Shown here one piece after another: positions 36,994 to 45,850 of a DNA stretch of 64,000 bases. The stretch's first letter is position 1. Each line of letters opens with the position of its first letter. The translations under genes were made by a program, and so were the position numbers. Under the pieces are notes generated by a model. That model was not told the DNA's origin, ran no database searches, and worked only from the letters and a program-made list of their open reading frames with translations. The stretch is from Arthrobacter bambusae. GTDB lineage: Bacteria > Actinomycetota > Actinomycetes > Actinomycetales > Micrococcaceae. The DNA is taken from NCBI RefSeq assembly GCF_022606295.1, contig NZ_JAHHZS010000015.1, positions 1 through 64,000 on the forward strand, in the 5' to 3' direction.

Positions 36994-38205
36994 ATGACTT
37001 CCTGGGCAGGCCTCCGTCCCTCCCCGCTGCCAACGACGGTGGCGTGGGATCCCGCCATGACCGCGTATAATTTCGGTCCCTCGCATCCGATGGCCCCCGC
37101 GCGGCTCGAACTCACGGCCAGGCTCGCCGCGGCGCTCGGACTCTTCGACCTCGAGCATGTGTCCGTCCAAGCGCCCGGGGTCGCGTCCGACGTCGACCTC
37201 CTGGCTGTGCACAGTGCCGAATATGTCGCCGCGGTGCGGCGCGCAAGCGAAGATCCAACGACGCCGGACCCGGAACGCGGGCTTGGCACCGACGATGATC
37301 CGGCCTTTGCCGGGATGCACGAAGCCAGCGCCCGGCTGGCCGGCGGATCGTTGCTCGCGGCCGAGGCGGTCCTGTCCGGTACAGCGGTCCGCGCCGTCAA
37401 CTTCGGTGGCGGCATGCATCATGCGTCCCGTGAGCGGGCCAGCGGCTTCTGTATCTATAACGACGCCGCCCTCGCCGTGCAGAGGCTGCTCGACGGCGGT
37501 GTCCGCCGGGTCGCGTACATCGACGTCGATGCCCACCACGGCGACGGCACGCAGAGCATCTTCTGGAACGACCCCAGGGTCCTCACGATCTCCCTGCACG
37601 AAAGCGGGCTCTCGTTGTTCCCAGGGACGGGATTCGCCAACGAGATCGGCGGCCAGGACGCGCTGGGCACGGCCGTCAACGTGGCCTTGCCCGCATGGAC
37701 CGGCGACGCCGGGTGGTTGCGCGCCTTCCATGCCGTAGTACCGCAACTTGTGCAGGCCTTCGAACCGGAAGTCATCGTGAGCCAGCATGGCTGCGACTCC
37801 CACAAACTCGATCCCCTCACGCACCTCAACCTCAGCGTGGACGGCCAACGCGAGGCGGCCACCGCCGTCGCGGGCCTTGCTGGCCGGTTTTGCGAGAACC
37901 GCTGGATCGCCACCGGGGGAGGGGGGTACGACATCACGGGAGTGGTGCCGCGCACGTGGAGCCATTTGATAGGCATCGTGGCCCAACACCCCGTCCGTCT
38001 GACGGCTCCGGTTCCGGAGGCTTTCCGGAGCTATGTCAGCGAAAAGTACGGGGAGTCGGTGCCGGAACTCATGGGCGACGGCGCCGACACGTGGTGGCGT
38101 TCCTGGGAGGTCGGGTATGACCCCGCCGACGCCGTGGACCGCACCATCATCGCCACCCGCAAGGAAATCTTTCCGCTGTACGGTCTGGATCCCTGGTTCG
38201 ACTGA
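36994..38205 (+). CDS. acuC: AcuC-type histone deacetylase-family protein
   Basis: A 403-residue zinc-dependent deacetylase of the arginase/deacetylase fold. Motifs present are GGGMHHASRERASGFCIYND, IDVDAHHGDGTQ with metal-binding Asp/His, HESGLSLFPGTG, and the ATGGGGYD loop. In Bacillus AcuC deacetylates acetyl-CoA synthetase; here acs lies about 29 kb away in the same window, so a functional link is plausible inference. The C-terminal SYVSEKYGESVPELMGDG part is typical of the AcuC group. Confidence 0.92.
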   Translation: MTSWAGLRPSPLPTTVAWDPAMTAYNFGPSHPMAPARLELTARLAAALGLFDLEHVSVQAPGVASDVDLLAVHSAEYVAAVRRASEDPTTPDPERGLGTDDDPAFAGMHEASARLAGGSLLAAEAVLSGTAVRAVNFGGGMHHASRERASGFCIYNDAALAVQRLLDGGVRRVAYIDVDAHHGDGTQSIFWNDPRVLTISLHESGLSLFPGTGFANEIGGQDALGTAVNVALPAWTGDAGWLRAFHAVVPQLVQAFEPEVIVSQHGCDSHKLDPLTHLNLSVDGQREAATAVAGLAGRFCENRWIATGGGGYDITGVVPRTWSHLIGIVAQHPVRLTAPVPEAFRSYVSEKYGESVPELMGDGADTWWRSWEVGYDPADAVDRTIIATRKEIFPLYGLDPWFD

Positions 38206-38287
38206 TGCGTGTTCGCCGGGCTGGCGTGAGGCTGGGTAAACGGCGCGCGCAGGCGAAATAGTTGATGCCTTTTGGCGTATATGTCGC

Positions 38288-38293
38288 TAGGGT
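38288..38293 (+). promoter_or_regulatory. -10 box of the ArsR-tail regulator gene
   Basis: TAGGGT, 7 nt before ATG 38301. Confidence 0.4.
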
Positions 38294-38300
38294 GGGAGGC

Positions 38301-38885
38301 ATGGTGACTGACGACGTATTTGCCGTCATTGCTGAGGCAACCCGGCGTGACATTCTGGTTTCCCTCCGCTCTGGGGATAAGGCTGTGGGGGAACTGGTGG
38401 AGGAGCTCGCAGCGAGCCAGCCCACCATTTCAAAGCATTTGAAGGTACTCCGCGAGGCGGATCTCGTCAGCATGCGCGCACAGGGGCAAAAACGCTATTA
38501 CGCGTTGAACCCGAAGCCGCTCGCAGGTGTTGCGAGCTGGCTGGAGACGTTCGACGTCGGTCCCGCGAAGCCCGCGGCCGAAGCCGCGACGCCGGCGCGC
38601 AGCCCCCGCCCACGTGCGGCGGGCCAGCCGGGAGCAGCGGGCCAGGGCACTGCGAAGAAGCAGCCCGACGGCGAGCCGCTGGGCACGGCTCCGGCGACCA
38701 CCGACGTCGAGCGCTCGCCTGAAACAGTTCCCGCCTCGGGAGCTGTTGCGTCCGCCGCAGGAATCGACGACACCAGGCCGCAGCAGATCGGCCGTACGGT
38801 TGGCCGTGCCGCCACCAAGGCTGCGGACCTCTTGGCGAACCTGCCGAACCTACCCAACCTGCCGAAGTTCGGGCGGAAGAAGTAG
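38301..38885 (+). CDS. ArsR-family winged-helix regulator with Pro/Ala-rich tail
   Basis: 194 residues. Residues 1-85 are a winged helix (VFAVIAEATRRDILVSLRSG; ASQPTISKHLKVLREADLV). A disordered Ala/Pro-rich stretch follows, ending in LLANLPNLPNLPKFGRKK, a short repeat with a basic end that could contact membrane or nucleic acid. No metal-binding cysteines. TAGGGT is 7 nt before ATG 38301; GTG 38304 with GGGAGG is an alternative start. The target is unknown. Confidence 0.86.
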   Translation: MVTDDVFAVIAEATRRDILVSLRSGDKAVGELVEELAASQPTISKHLKVLREADLVSMRAQGQKRYYALNPKPLAGVASWLETFDVGPAKPAAEAATPARSPRPRAAGQPGAAGQGTAKKQPDGEPLGTAPATTDVERSPETVPASGAVASAAGIDDTRPQQIGRTVGRAATKAADLLANLPNLPNLPKFGRKK

Positions 38886-38918
38886 AAGCAAGCCGGGGTG
38901 ATCCCGGTCAGGCCGTGA

Positions 38919-40421
<1,503 letters not shown>

Positions 40422-40429
40422 CCCACCCA

Positions 40430-40495
40430 CCCAACTAACTCGCATTTGTTGTCGTTTTGACGCCTCAAAACGACAACAAATGCGAGTTAGTTGGG
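40430..40495. repeat. Perfect 31-bp palindrome between gdhA and lldD (element A)
   Basis: Arms 40430-40460 and 40465-40495 are exactly complementary with a 4-nt loop (CGCC). The inner part is GTCGTTTTGA / TCAAAACGAC and the outer part CCAACTAACTCGCA. It lies 9 bp past gdhA and 16 bp before the end of lldD, so it can end both transcripts. Element B at 59811 has the same outer arm and core. Confidence 0.85.
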
Positions 40496-40510
40496 GAGGG
40501 CCGCCCTAGG

Positions 40511-41815
40511 TTAGGCGCCCAGCAGGCGCACGTGGTCCGGGGTGAGTTCCGAGATCCTGGTGACTCCGAGCAGGGCCATGGTGCGGGCCATGTCCTTCTC
40601 CAGGATCTGGATGGTGCGGTCCACGCCGGCGCGCCCGCCGGCCATGAGCCCGTAGAGGTACGCCCGGCCGATCAACGTGAAGTCGGCGCCGAGGGCCAGG
40701 GCCGCCACGATGTCGGCGCCGCTCATGATGCCCGTGTCCAGGATGACGGCTGCGTCGCTGTTGTCCGCCTTCAGTGCTGCGGAGACCTCCGGAACGAGGT
40801 GCAGAGGAATCGGTGCCCGGTCCAGCTGGCGCCCGCCGTGGTTGGAGATCACGACGCCGTCCGCGCCATGGTCCACCACCTTGCGGGCATCTTCCACCGT
40901 CTGAATGCCCTTGACCACGAGCTTGCCCTTCCAGGTTTCGCGCAGCCAGTCCAGGTCATCGAAGGTCAGGGTGGGGTCGAACATGGAGTTGATGAGCTCG
41001 GCCACGGTGCCCGTATAGCGGGAGAGCGAGGCGAAGGTCAGCGGCTCGTGCGTGAGGAAGTTGAACCACCAGGCGGGCCTGTACGAGGCATCCAGGACGG
41101 TTTTCACGGTGAGTGCCGGCGGAATGGTCATGCCGTTGCGGACGTCCCGCAGCCGGGCACCCGCGACGGCGGTGTCCACCGTGACCATGAGGGTATCGTT
41201 TCCGGCCTTTGCGGCGCGCTCGATCAGTTCCAGGGAACGGTCCCTGTTTGTCCACAGGTACAGCTGGAACCAGTTGCGGCCGTTCGGGGCCGCCGCGGCC
41301 ACGTCCTCGATGGAGGCCGTGCCCATCGTGGAGAGGGTGTAGGGAATACCAGCGGCTTCGGCCGCCTGCGAACCCGCGTACTCACCTTCCGACTGCATCA
41401 TGCGAGTGAACCCCGTGGGCGCGATGCCGAACGGAAGCCTGGATTCCTTGCCCAGGATCTTGGTCCTGAGATCAATCCTGGAGACGTCGCGCAGGATCCC
41501 CGGCCGGAACTCGATGTCCTGGAACGCCTGGCGGGCCCGGCGAAGGGTGATCTCCGCCTCCGCCGCACCGTCCGTGTAGTCGAACGGCGCCTGCGGAGTG
41601 CGGCGCTTGGCCATGTCCCGCAGTTCCCAAATGGTGGATGCGCGGCGCAACTTCGCAGCGTTGCTGAACTCTGGCTTCTTGAACTTCATGAGCGGCGCCA
41701 GGTCCGCGTACCTGGGAACCCGGCGCTTGAGTGCAGCGGGACGCCCGACGTCGGCGGGTGCGTTTGCGGGGACCCCAAAGGAAGGTGCGCTGCTCGGCTG
41801 GACGGTCTGCGTCAT
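40511..41815 (-). CDS. lldD: L-lactate dehydrogenase (FMN alpha-hydroxy-acid dehydrogenase)
   Basis: A 434-residue FMN-dependent enzyme oxidising L-lactate to pyruvate, with electrons to the quinone pool. It has the FMN barrel, the signature SNHGGRQLD with the catalytic histidine, [10 protein letters not shown], and [20 protein letters not shown]. It has an N-terminal extension of about 45 residues before the barrel. GGGAGA lies 7 nt before the ATG. It is divergent from a FadR-type regulator, with two shared operators; lactate control is the likely theme. Confidence 0.92.
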   Translation of the reverse strand: MTQTVQPSSAPSFGVPANAPADVGRPAALKRRVPRYADLAPLMKFKKPEFSNAAKLRRASTIWELRDMAKRRTPQAPFDYTDGAAEAEITLRRARQAFQDIEFRPGILRDVSRIDLRTKILGKESRLPFGIAPTGFTRMMQSEGEYAGSQAAEAAGIPYTLSTMGTASIEDVAAAAPNGRNWFQLYLWTNRDRSLELIERAAKAGNDTLMVTVDTAVAGARLRDVRNGMTIPPALTVKTVLDASYRPAWWFNFLTHEPLTFASLSRYTGTVAELINSMFDPTLTFDDLDWLRETWKGKLVVKGIQTVEDARKVVDHGADGVVISNHGGRQLDRAPIPLHLVPEVSAALKADNSDAAVILDTGIMSGADIVAALALGADFTLIGRAYLYGLMAGGRAGVDRTIQILEKDMARTMALLGVTRISELTPDHVRLLGA

Positions 41816-41837
41816 GGTGCTGTCTCCCGTGTGCTTG

Positions 41838-41852
41838 TGTGGTTAGACCACA
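41838..41852. promoter_or_regulatory. Operator 1, lldD/FadR intergenic region
   Basis: TGTGGT-TAG-ACCACA, a perfect FadR-family type dyad (TGGT-N3-ACCA core). It overlaps the likely lldD transcription start region. Confidence 0.8.
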
Positions 41853-41862
41853 CTCTAGGCTA

Positions 41863-41877
41863 TGTGGTCCAACCACA
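41863..41877. promoter_or_regulatory. Operator 2, lldD/FadR intergenic region
   Basis: TGTGGT-CCA-ACCACA, identical arms to operator 1, centre-to-centre 25 bp. It sits inside the lldD promoter spacer (TTGATG at 41876-41881, TAGAGT at 41852-41857, minus strand, 18-bp spacer) and just upstream of the regulator's -10. Confidence 0.8.
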
Positions 41878-41882
41878 TCAAC

Positions 41883-41888
41883 TATTAT
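41883..41888 (+). promoter_or_regulatory. -10 box of the FadR-type regulator gene
   Basis: TATTAT, 6 nt before ATG 41895; no Shine-Dalgarno is present, so the transcript is probably leaderless. Confidence 0.6.
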
Positions 41889-41894
41889 TTATCC

Positions 41895-42599
41895 ATGCGA
41901 ACGCACGAGCTCGTCCTGAGTTGGATCGAAAAGCAATTGTCCGATGGGCACTTGGTCCTTGGTGGGCGGCTCCCCGCCGAGCGGGCGCTGGCCGAACAAT
42001 TGGAAGTATCCCGGACCTCCGTCCGCGAAGCCATCCGGATCCTGGAGGCCATGGGCTTGGTACGGGCAGGTGTCGGTTCTGGCAAGGACGCAGGGACGGT
42101 GGTCATCGCGGAACCGGCCACGGCGCTCGGCTCCGCGCTACGCCTCCACGTGGCCACGCAGCATTTGCCGGTCGCTGACATCGTGGAAACCCGGGTCCTG
42201 CTCGAGTCGTGGGCGGTGTCCCGCGCCAAGGCCGACGCCCCGGAACTCGAGGAAGCAGCGAGGCTCCTGGACGAAATGGACGCAAGCCCCGCCGTCGACG
42301 ATTTCCTCGCCTTGGATGTCGCCTTCCACTTGGCGCTGGCGGAAGCTGCGGGGAATACGGTGGTGAGCACCATCATGGGCTCGCTCCGCGAAGCGATCGA
42401 GGGATACGCCGCGGCGCTGACGGCGAACCTGCCGGATTGGGACAGCACCGCCCATCGCCTGCGGTCCGAGCACCGCGCCATTTTGGATGCGGTCAACGAC
42501 GGCGACGGCGGCCGGGCGGCCACGCTCGTTGCCGCGCACATCGAGGGGTACTACAGGGAGGCGGGGCTGGGGAAGGCCCCGGTGGAAACTAGGCCTTGA
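41895..42599 (+). CDS. GntR/FadR-family (LldR-like) regulator
   Basis: 234 residues. The N-terminal GntR winged helix (GGRLPAERALAEQLEVSRTS; VREAIRILEAMGLV) is followed by an FCD all-helical ligand domain with metal-binding histidines (AFHLALAEAAGN; HRLRSEHRAIL; AAHIEGYY). Divergent position to lldD and the two FadR-type operators argue that it is the lactate-responsive repressor of lldD and of itself. ATG 41895 was chosen; an upstream in-frame ATG lies inside operator 2. Confidence 0.9.
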   Translation: MRTHELVLSWIEKQLSDGHLVLGGRLPAERALAEQLEVSRTSVREAIRILEAMGLVRAGVGSGKDAGTVVIAEPATALGSALRLHVATQHLPVADIVETRVLLESWAVSRAKADAPELEEAARLLDEMDASPAVDDFLALDVAFHLALAEAAGNTVVSTIMGSLREAIEGYAAALTANLPDWDSTAHRLRSEHRAILDAVNDGDGGRAATLVAAHIEGYYREAGLGKAPVETRP

Positions 42600-43602
42600 C
42601 AGGTCCGGTGCTTCCCCTGAGCTCAATCCGCGGCGGGAAGTAGTTCGTGGGGGAGACGGCGTCGTTGGTCTGGATCTGCTCGCGCATGCGGCGCCACGCA
42701 AGGTCGCCGAGGTCGGAGATCGGCACGGCGGCGGTAGTCAGCGGAGGCATGGTGTACCGGGCGAAGGGCATGTCGTCGAAGCCGGTGAGCGACAAGTCTT
42801 CCGGCACGCGGATCCCGCGCTGGCTCAGTCCGCTCAAGAGGCCCATCGCGGCGACGTCGTTGAAGACGAGGATTCCGGTGGCGCCGCACGAGGCGACGGC
42901 ATCGCTCGACTCGAAACCGGCGTCGAACGTGTTGCCTCCAGGAATGAACTGCAATTCGACGTTCGGGAACTCGGCGGTGAACTTCTCGAGCCCGCGCAGG
43001 CGCTGCACGTTTGACGCGCTGCGGTCCGGTCCTGTCAGGTACGCCAGTTTGCGATGGCCCAGTTCAACCAAGTGGGCGGCAAGTTCCTGGATGCCTTGGC
43101 CGTAATCCACCACGAGGCTGGGAGTGGGTACAGACTCGGTGGTCCGGTTGATGAGGACGAGCGGATAGAGCGAGGGAGCGAGTTCTTCCAGTTCGGCGTC
43201 GCTCATGCGGGGGGCGCACAGAACGACGCCGTCGCATCGCCTCCGGGCTTCCCCGGCCAGGATCGCTTCTTCGCTGGAGACTTCGGACGAGTCCGCTATC
43301 AGCACGCGGTAGCCGTCGCGGGCGGCCGCAATGCTCAGCCCGCGGAGAATGGCCTGGAACGTGGGGTTGGACAGGTCCGGCACCACGATTCCGATAGTGT
43401 CCGTTTTTCCCAGGGCCAGGCTGCGGCCAACCGGGTTTGGCTTGTACTTCAGCTCCGAAGCGGCTGCGCGCACGCGGGCGGCAATGTCGGCGTCCACGGT
43501 GGTGTTACCGTTCATGACGCGGGAAACGGTGGCATGCGAAACGCCGGCCATGGATGCCACATCTGCGATGCCCACCCGCCGGGTGTTCCTTCTGCCTGGC
43601 AT
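42589..43602 (-). CDS. LacI-family transcriptional regulator
   Basis: 337 residues. LacI helix-turn-helix at 12-35 (IADVASMAGVSHATVSRVMN) with hinge KPNPVGRSLALGKT, then a periplasmic-binding-like effector domain. The 3' end overlaps the FadR-type gene by 11 bp (convergent). RBS AGGAAGGAAACC. A symmetric LacI operator lies 83 bp upstream. Its target is unclear: no sugar gene adjoins, and the nearest gene is aroG. Confidence 0.92.
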   Translation of the reverse strand: MPGRRNTRRVGIADVASMAGVSHATVSRVMNGNTTVDADIAARVRAAASELKYKPNPVGRSLALGKTDTIGIVVPDLSNPTFQAILRGLSIAAARDGYRVLIADSSEVSSEEAILAGEARRRCDGVVLCAPRMSDAELEELAPSLYPLVLINRTTESVPTPSLVVDYGQGIQELAAHLVELGHRKLAYLTGPDRSASNVQRLRGLEKFTAEFPNVELQFIPGGNTFDAGFESSDAVASCGATGILVFNDVAAMGLLSGLSQRGIRVPEDLSLTGFDDMPFARYTMPPLTTAAVPISDLGDLAWRRMREQIQTNDAVSPTNYFPPRIELRGSTGPVKA

Positions 43603-43684
43603 GGTTTCCTTCCTGGAGTTGGGGCCGCGCTGTGTTCCCAGCTCCCCGGGGACGTTTGTCCTGAGGTGAAGTTTATAGTGCGTG

Positions 43685-43699
43685 GGGAAACGGTTTCCC
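43685..43699. promoter_or_regulatory. LacI-type operator
   Basis: GGGAAACGGTTTCCC is a perfect dyad of LacI-family form (GAAAC..GTTTC). It lies between the lacI-type gene and the aroG leader, 83 bp from the former's start, and is probably autoregulatory; it is 46 bp before the aroG leader -10. Confidence 0.7.
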
Positions 43700-43744
43700 T
43701 TGATGTCGTTGCATTTCGATTTGCGGGCATCCGGAGCCTGGCGC

Positions 43745-43750
43745 TATGGT
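43745..43750 (+). promoter_or_regulatory. -10 box of the aroG leader
   Basis: TATGGT, 6 nt before the leader-peptide ATG; TTGCGG 18 bp upstream is a possible -35. Transcription probably begins at the A of the ATG. Confidence 0.6.
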
Positions 43751-43756
43751 TTCGCT

Positions 43757-43816
43757 ATGACTAACCGTTGGTATGCGTATTTTTCGTTGGCTCTGGAGGG
43801 GCCCGCGTCTAACTGA
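43757..43816 (+). CDS. Leader peptide upstream of aroG, aromatic-rich
   Basis: A 19-codon open frame, MTNRWYAYFSLALEGPASN, ending in TGA 115 nt before aroG. Four of residues 5-9 are aromatic (W, Y, Y, F), the end products of the pathway that aroG opens. The codons used are TGG, TAT, TAT, TTT and TTG; the A/T-ending choices are the minority in this high-GC window. The -10 box at leaderless distance fixes the start. It is read as a ribosome-stalling attenuation peptide; this is inference from sequence. Confidence 0.75.
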   Translation: MTNRWYAYFSLALEGPASN

Positions 43817-43925
43817 CACGCATCCAACTTTCCTTCAGAGCCAACAGGGCAGAGATCATTCTCTGCCCTTCGCCATTTCCAGGCGGGCTCTGAGCAGGGT
43901 CCGCACCTCTTTCGGAACAGGACCC
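43786..43925 (+). promoter_or_regulatory. Attenuator-like RNA structures of the aroG leader
   Basis: Segment A (43786-43800, inside the leader peptide codons) pairs with B (43831-43845) over 15 positions, ten of them a perfect run. B can instead pair with C (43886-43893, GGCTCTGA), so A:B and B:C exclude each other. A separate 9-bp hairpin lies at 43847-43868. GGGTCC (43897-43902) pairs with GGACCC (43920-43925) and would hide the aroG ribosome-binding site AGGA (43919-43922). No T-run is present, so control of translation is as likely as termination. Confidence 0.6.
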
Positions 43926-43930
43926 CTTTC

Positions 43931-45073
43931 ATGACCAGCATCGCCGCAGAGCCCACCACAGTAAGTGCCGACGTCGAGAATACCGGCGCGCAGTCGACGT
44001 CGAACCTGCGCGTCAGCCGCTTCGAGCCGCTCCCCACGCCGCAGGAAATCATCACGGAACTGCCGCTTGACGCGAGGGCCTCCGCCGTCGTCGAGCGCGG
44101 ACGCGACGGAGTCCGCGCCATCATGGACGGCGTGGACGATCGGCTCCTGGTGATTGTTGGCCCGTGCTCCATCCACGATCCGAAGGCGGGCCTGGAATAC
44201 GCACGCAGGCTGGTCAGCCAGGCGGAGAAGCACAAGGAAGACCTGCTCATCGTCATGCGGGCGTACTTCGAGAAGCCGCGCACCACGGTGGGCTGGAAGG
44301 GCCTCATCAACGATCCCCACCTGGACGGCAGCCACGACATCGCGGCCGGGCTCCGGGCGGCGCGTGGCTTCCTCCAGCAAGTCACAGCCTTGGGCCTGCC
44401 GACCGCCACCGAGTTCCTGGAACCCATCAGCCCGCAATACATGGCCGACCTCGTGGCGTGGGGCGCCATCGGTGCGAGAACCACCGAGAGCCAGATCCAC
44501 CGTCAGCTCGCCTCCGGACTGTCCATGCCCATCGGCTTCAAGAACGGGACCGACGGCGACCTCCAAGTCGCGATCGATGCCTGCGGTGCTTCCGCGGCAC
44601 CCCAGGCGTTCCTGGGGATCGACGGCGACGGTCGCGCCGCGCTGGTGGCGACGTCGGGCAACCCCGACGCGCATGTGATCCTGCGCGGTGGCCGCAAGGG
44701 TCCGAACTACGCCGCCGACCAGGTGGCTGCTGCCTCGAAGAAGCTCGCGGCGAAGGGGCTGAACCCGCGTCTGATCGTTGACGCGAGCCATGCCAACAGC
44801 GGCAAGAGCCACCATCGCCAGGCGGAAGTCGCGTTGGAGATCGGCGCGCAGGTGGAAAATGACGTTGCTTCGCCGATCGCAGGCGTCATGCTGGAAAGCT
44901 TCCTTGTCGGTGGGGCGCAGAACCTGGATGTGGAGCGGCAGTCGGCTGGGGAACAGGAGCTGGTGTACGGCCAGAGCGTCACCGATGCCTGCATGGAGTG
45001 GGACATCACGGTGTCCGTCCTGAACCAGCTGGCCGCCTCGGCGCGCAAGCGTCGGTTGGCTGGTTCCAACTAG
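43931..45073 (+). CDS. aroG: 3-deoxy-7-phosphoheptulonate (DAHP) synthase, class I
   Basis: A 380-residue enzyme condensing phosphoenolpyruvate and erythrose-4-phosphate, the first step of aromatic amino acid synthesis. Class I signatures are LLVIVGPCSIHDPKAGLEYA, the metal/substrate region MRAYFEKPRTTVGWKGLIND, and DASHANSGKSHHRQ. An N-terminal extension of about 35 residues precedes the barrel. The long leader with an aromatic-rich peptide suggests control by aromatic aminoacyl-tRNA supply in addition to the feedback inhibition known for the family. Confidence 0.95.
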   Translation: MTSIAAEPTTVSADVENTGAQSTSNLRVSRFEPLPTPQEIITELPLDARASAVVERGRDGVRAIMDGVDDRLLVIVGPCSIHDPKAGLEYARRLVSQAEKHKEDLLIVMRAYFEKPRTTVGWKGLINDPHLDGSHDIAAGLRAARGFLQQVTALGLPTATEFLEPISPQYMADLVAWGAIGARTTESQIHRQLASGLSMPIGFKNGTDGDLQVAIDACGASAAPQAFLGIDGDGRAALVATSGNPDAHVILRGGRKGPNYAADQVAAASKKLAAKGLNPRLIVDASHANSGKSHHRQAEVALEIGAQVENDVASPIAGVMLESFLVGGAQNLDVERQSAGEQELVYGQSVTDACMEWDITVSVLNQLAASARKRRLAGSN

Positions 45074-45231
45074 GGAGATCCTCGTCTCCAGTTCGCCGAA
45101 AGACTTTCACTTTGGTACCAGCAGCCTCTAGAGTATCTAGCACATGGTTGTTTGATGGCTCAGCATCGGCACACCAGGTAATGAATGCTGGGGTTCGCCG
45201 CTAACCGCTGAGAGCAAAGGAATATGGAGAA

Positions 45232-45444
45232 ATGTCCGCAGAGACTAACTTCTCGAACGCGCGTTTCATGACCGTGGCTGAAGTTGCCGAAGTCCTCCGG
45301 GTTTCCAAAATGACCGTGTACCGTCTGGTTCACTCGGGAGAATTGCCGGCCGTCCGATTCGGACGATCATTCCGTGTCCCCGAGGAAGCTGTGAGCCAGT
45401 ACCTCAAGGGCGCGGTTGTCGACGGACACTCGGAGACCGCTTGA
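45232..45444 (+). CDS. Excisionase-type (MerR-like) small DNA-binding protein
   Basis: 70 residues, nearly all one winged-helix domain (MTVAEVAEVLRVSKMTVYRL; SGELPAVRFGRSFRVPEEAV). It matches the helix-turn-helix protein that sits next to bS22 across actinobacteria (Rv0500A position). No phage or integrase gene is nearby, so it is a chromosomal regulator rather than an excisionase. GGAG lies 7 nt before ATG. The 158 bp upstream show no clear operator. Confidence 0.9.
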   Translation: MSAETNFSNARFMTVAEVAEVLRVSKMTVYRLVHSGELPAVRFGRSFRVPEEAVSQYLKGAVVDGHSETA

Positions 45445-45617
45445 GTCCTGCCTGGTTCCCGAAAGGGCCGGCGGTCATTGGGTGCCCCCGATAAGCGGTA
45501 CCCTGTTAAGGAACGTTTTACGTCATTGTAAGAATCTGTCAGTTGTAAAGTCTGTTGCTCAGTTCAAGGACCTCACCCAGCAGACAGAGTCTCAATCTAG
45601 TTTGGTAAGGAACTTAC

Positions 45618-45716
45618 GTGGGTTCAGTTATTAAGAAGCGCCGCAAGCGTATGGCCAAGAAGAAGCACCGCAAACTGCTTCGCAAGACCCGCCACCAGCG
45701 TCGCAATAAGAAGTAG
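45618..45716 (+). CDS. Mini ribosomal protein bS22 (AURKAIP1/COX24 domain)
   Basis: 32 residues: GTG start, then GSVIKKRRKRMAKKKHRKLL and RKTRHQRRNKK. More than half of the residues are Lys or Arg. It matches the small-subunit protein bS22 seen in mycobacterial ribosomes and the COX24 domain family. TAAGGAA lies 7 nt before the GTG. A strong terminator follows directly. The gene is short and easily missed in annotation. Confidence 0.9.
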   Translation: MGSVIKKRRKRMAKKKHRKLLRKTRHQRRNKK

Positions 45717-45735
45717 AGATACTTCCTCCAGCGTG

Positions 45736-45770
45736 AATGCCCGTTGCCTCCCGAGGCGGCGGGCATTTTT
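45736..45770 (+). terminator. Rho-independent terminator after bS22
   Basis: Stem AATGCCCG (45736-45743) with CGGGCATT (45760-45767), inner GCCTC/GAGGC, then TTTTT. Located 20 bp past the stop. Confidence 0.9.
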
Positions 45771-45790
45771 GCGTCCACGCCCCGGTAACG

Positions 45791-45850
45791 CCCGCTCACG
45801 TATGTGAGCGGGGGTTGCCGGGGAGGCGGGTATATGTGAGCGGGGGTTAG
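45791..45850. repeat. GTGAGCGGGGGTT repeat element, copy 1
   Basis: Two copies of the 13-mer at 45804-45816 and 45836-45848, period 32 bp, with TATAT before the second. An inverted partial copy (CCCGCTCAC, 45791-45799) forms a hairpin with the first. The minus-strand HAD gene ends inside it: its TAA stop (45847-45849) is part of the repeat. Confidence 0.75.

Noticed and set aside
45232..45444. Phage excisionase / prophage remnant
   Set aside because: The domain is excisionase-like, but no integrase, att repeats or phage genes are present and the gene is conserved beside bS22.
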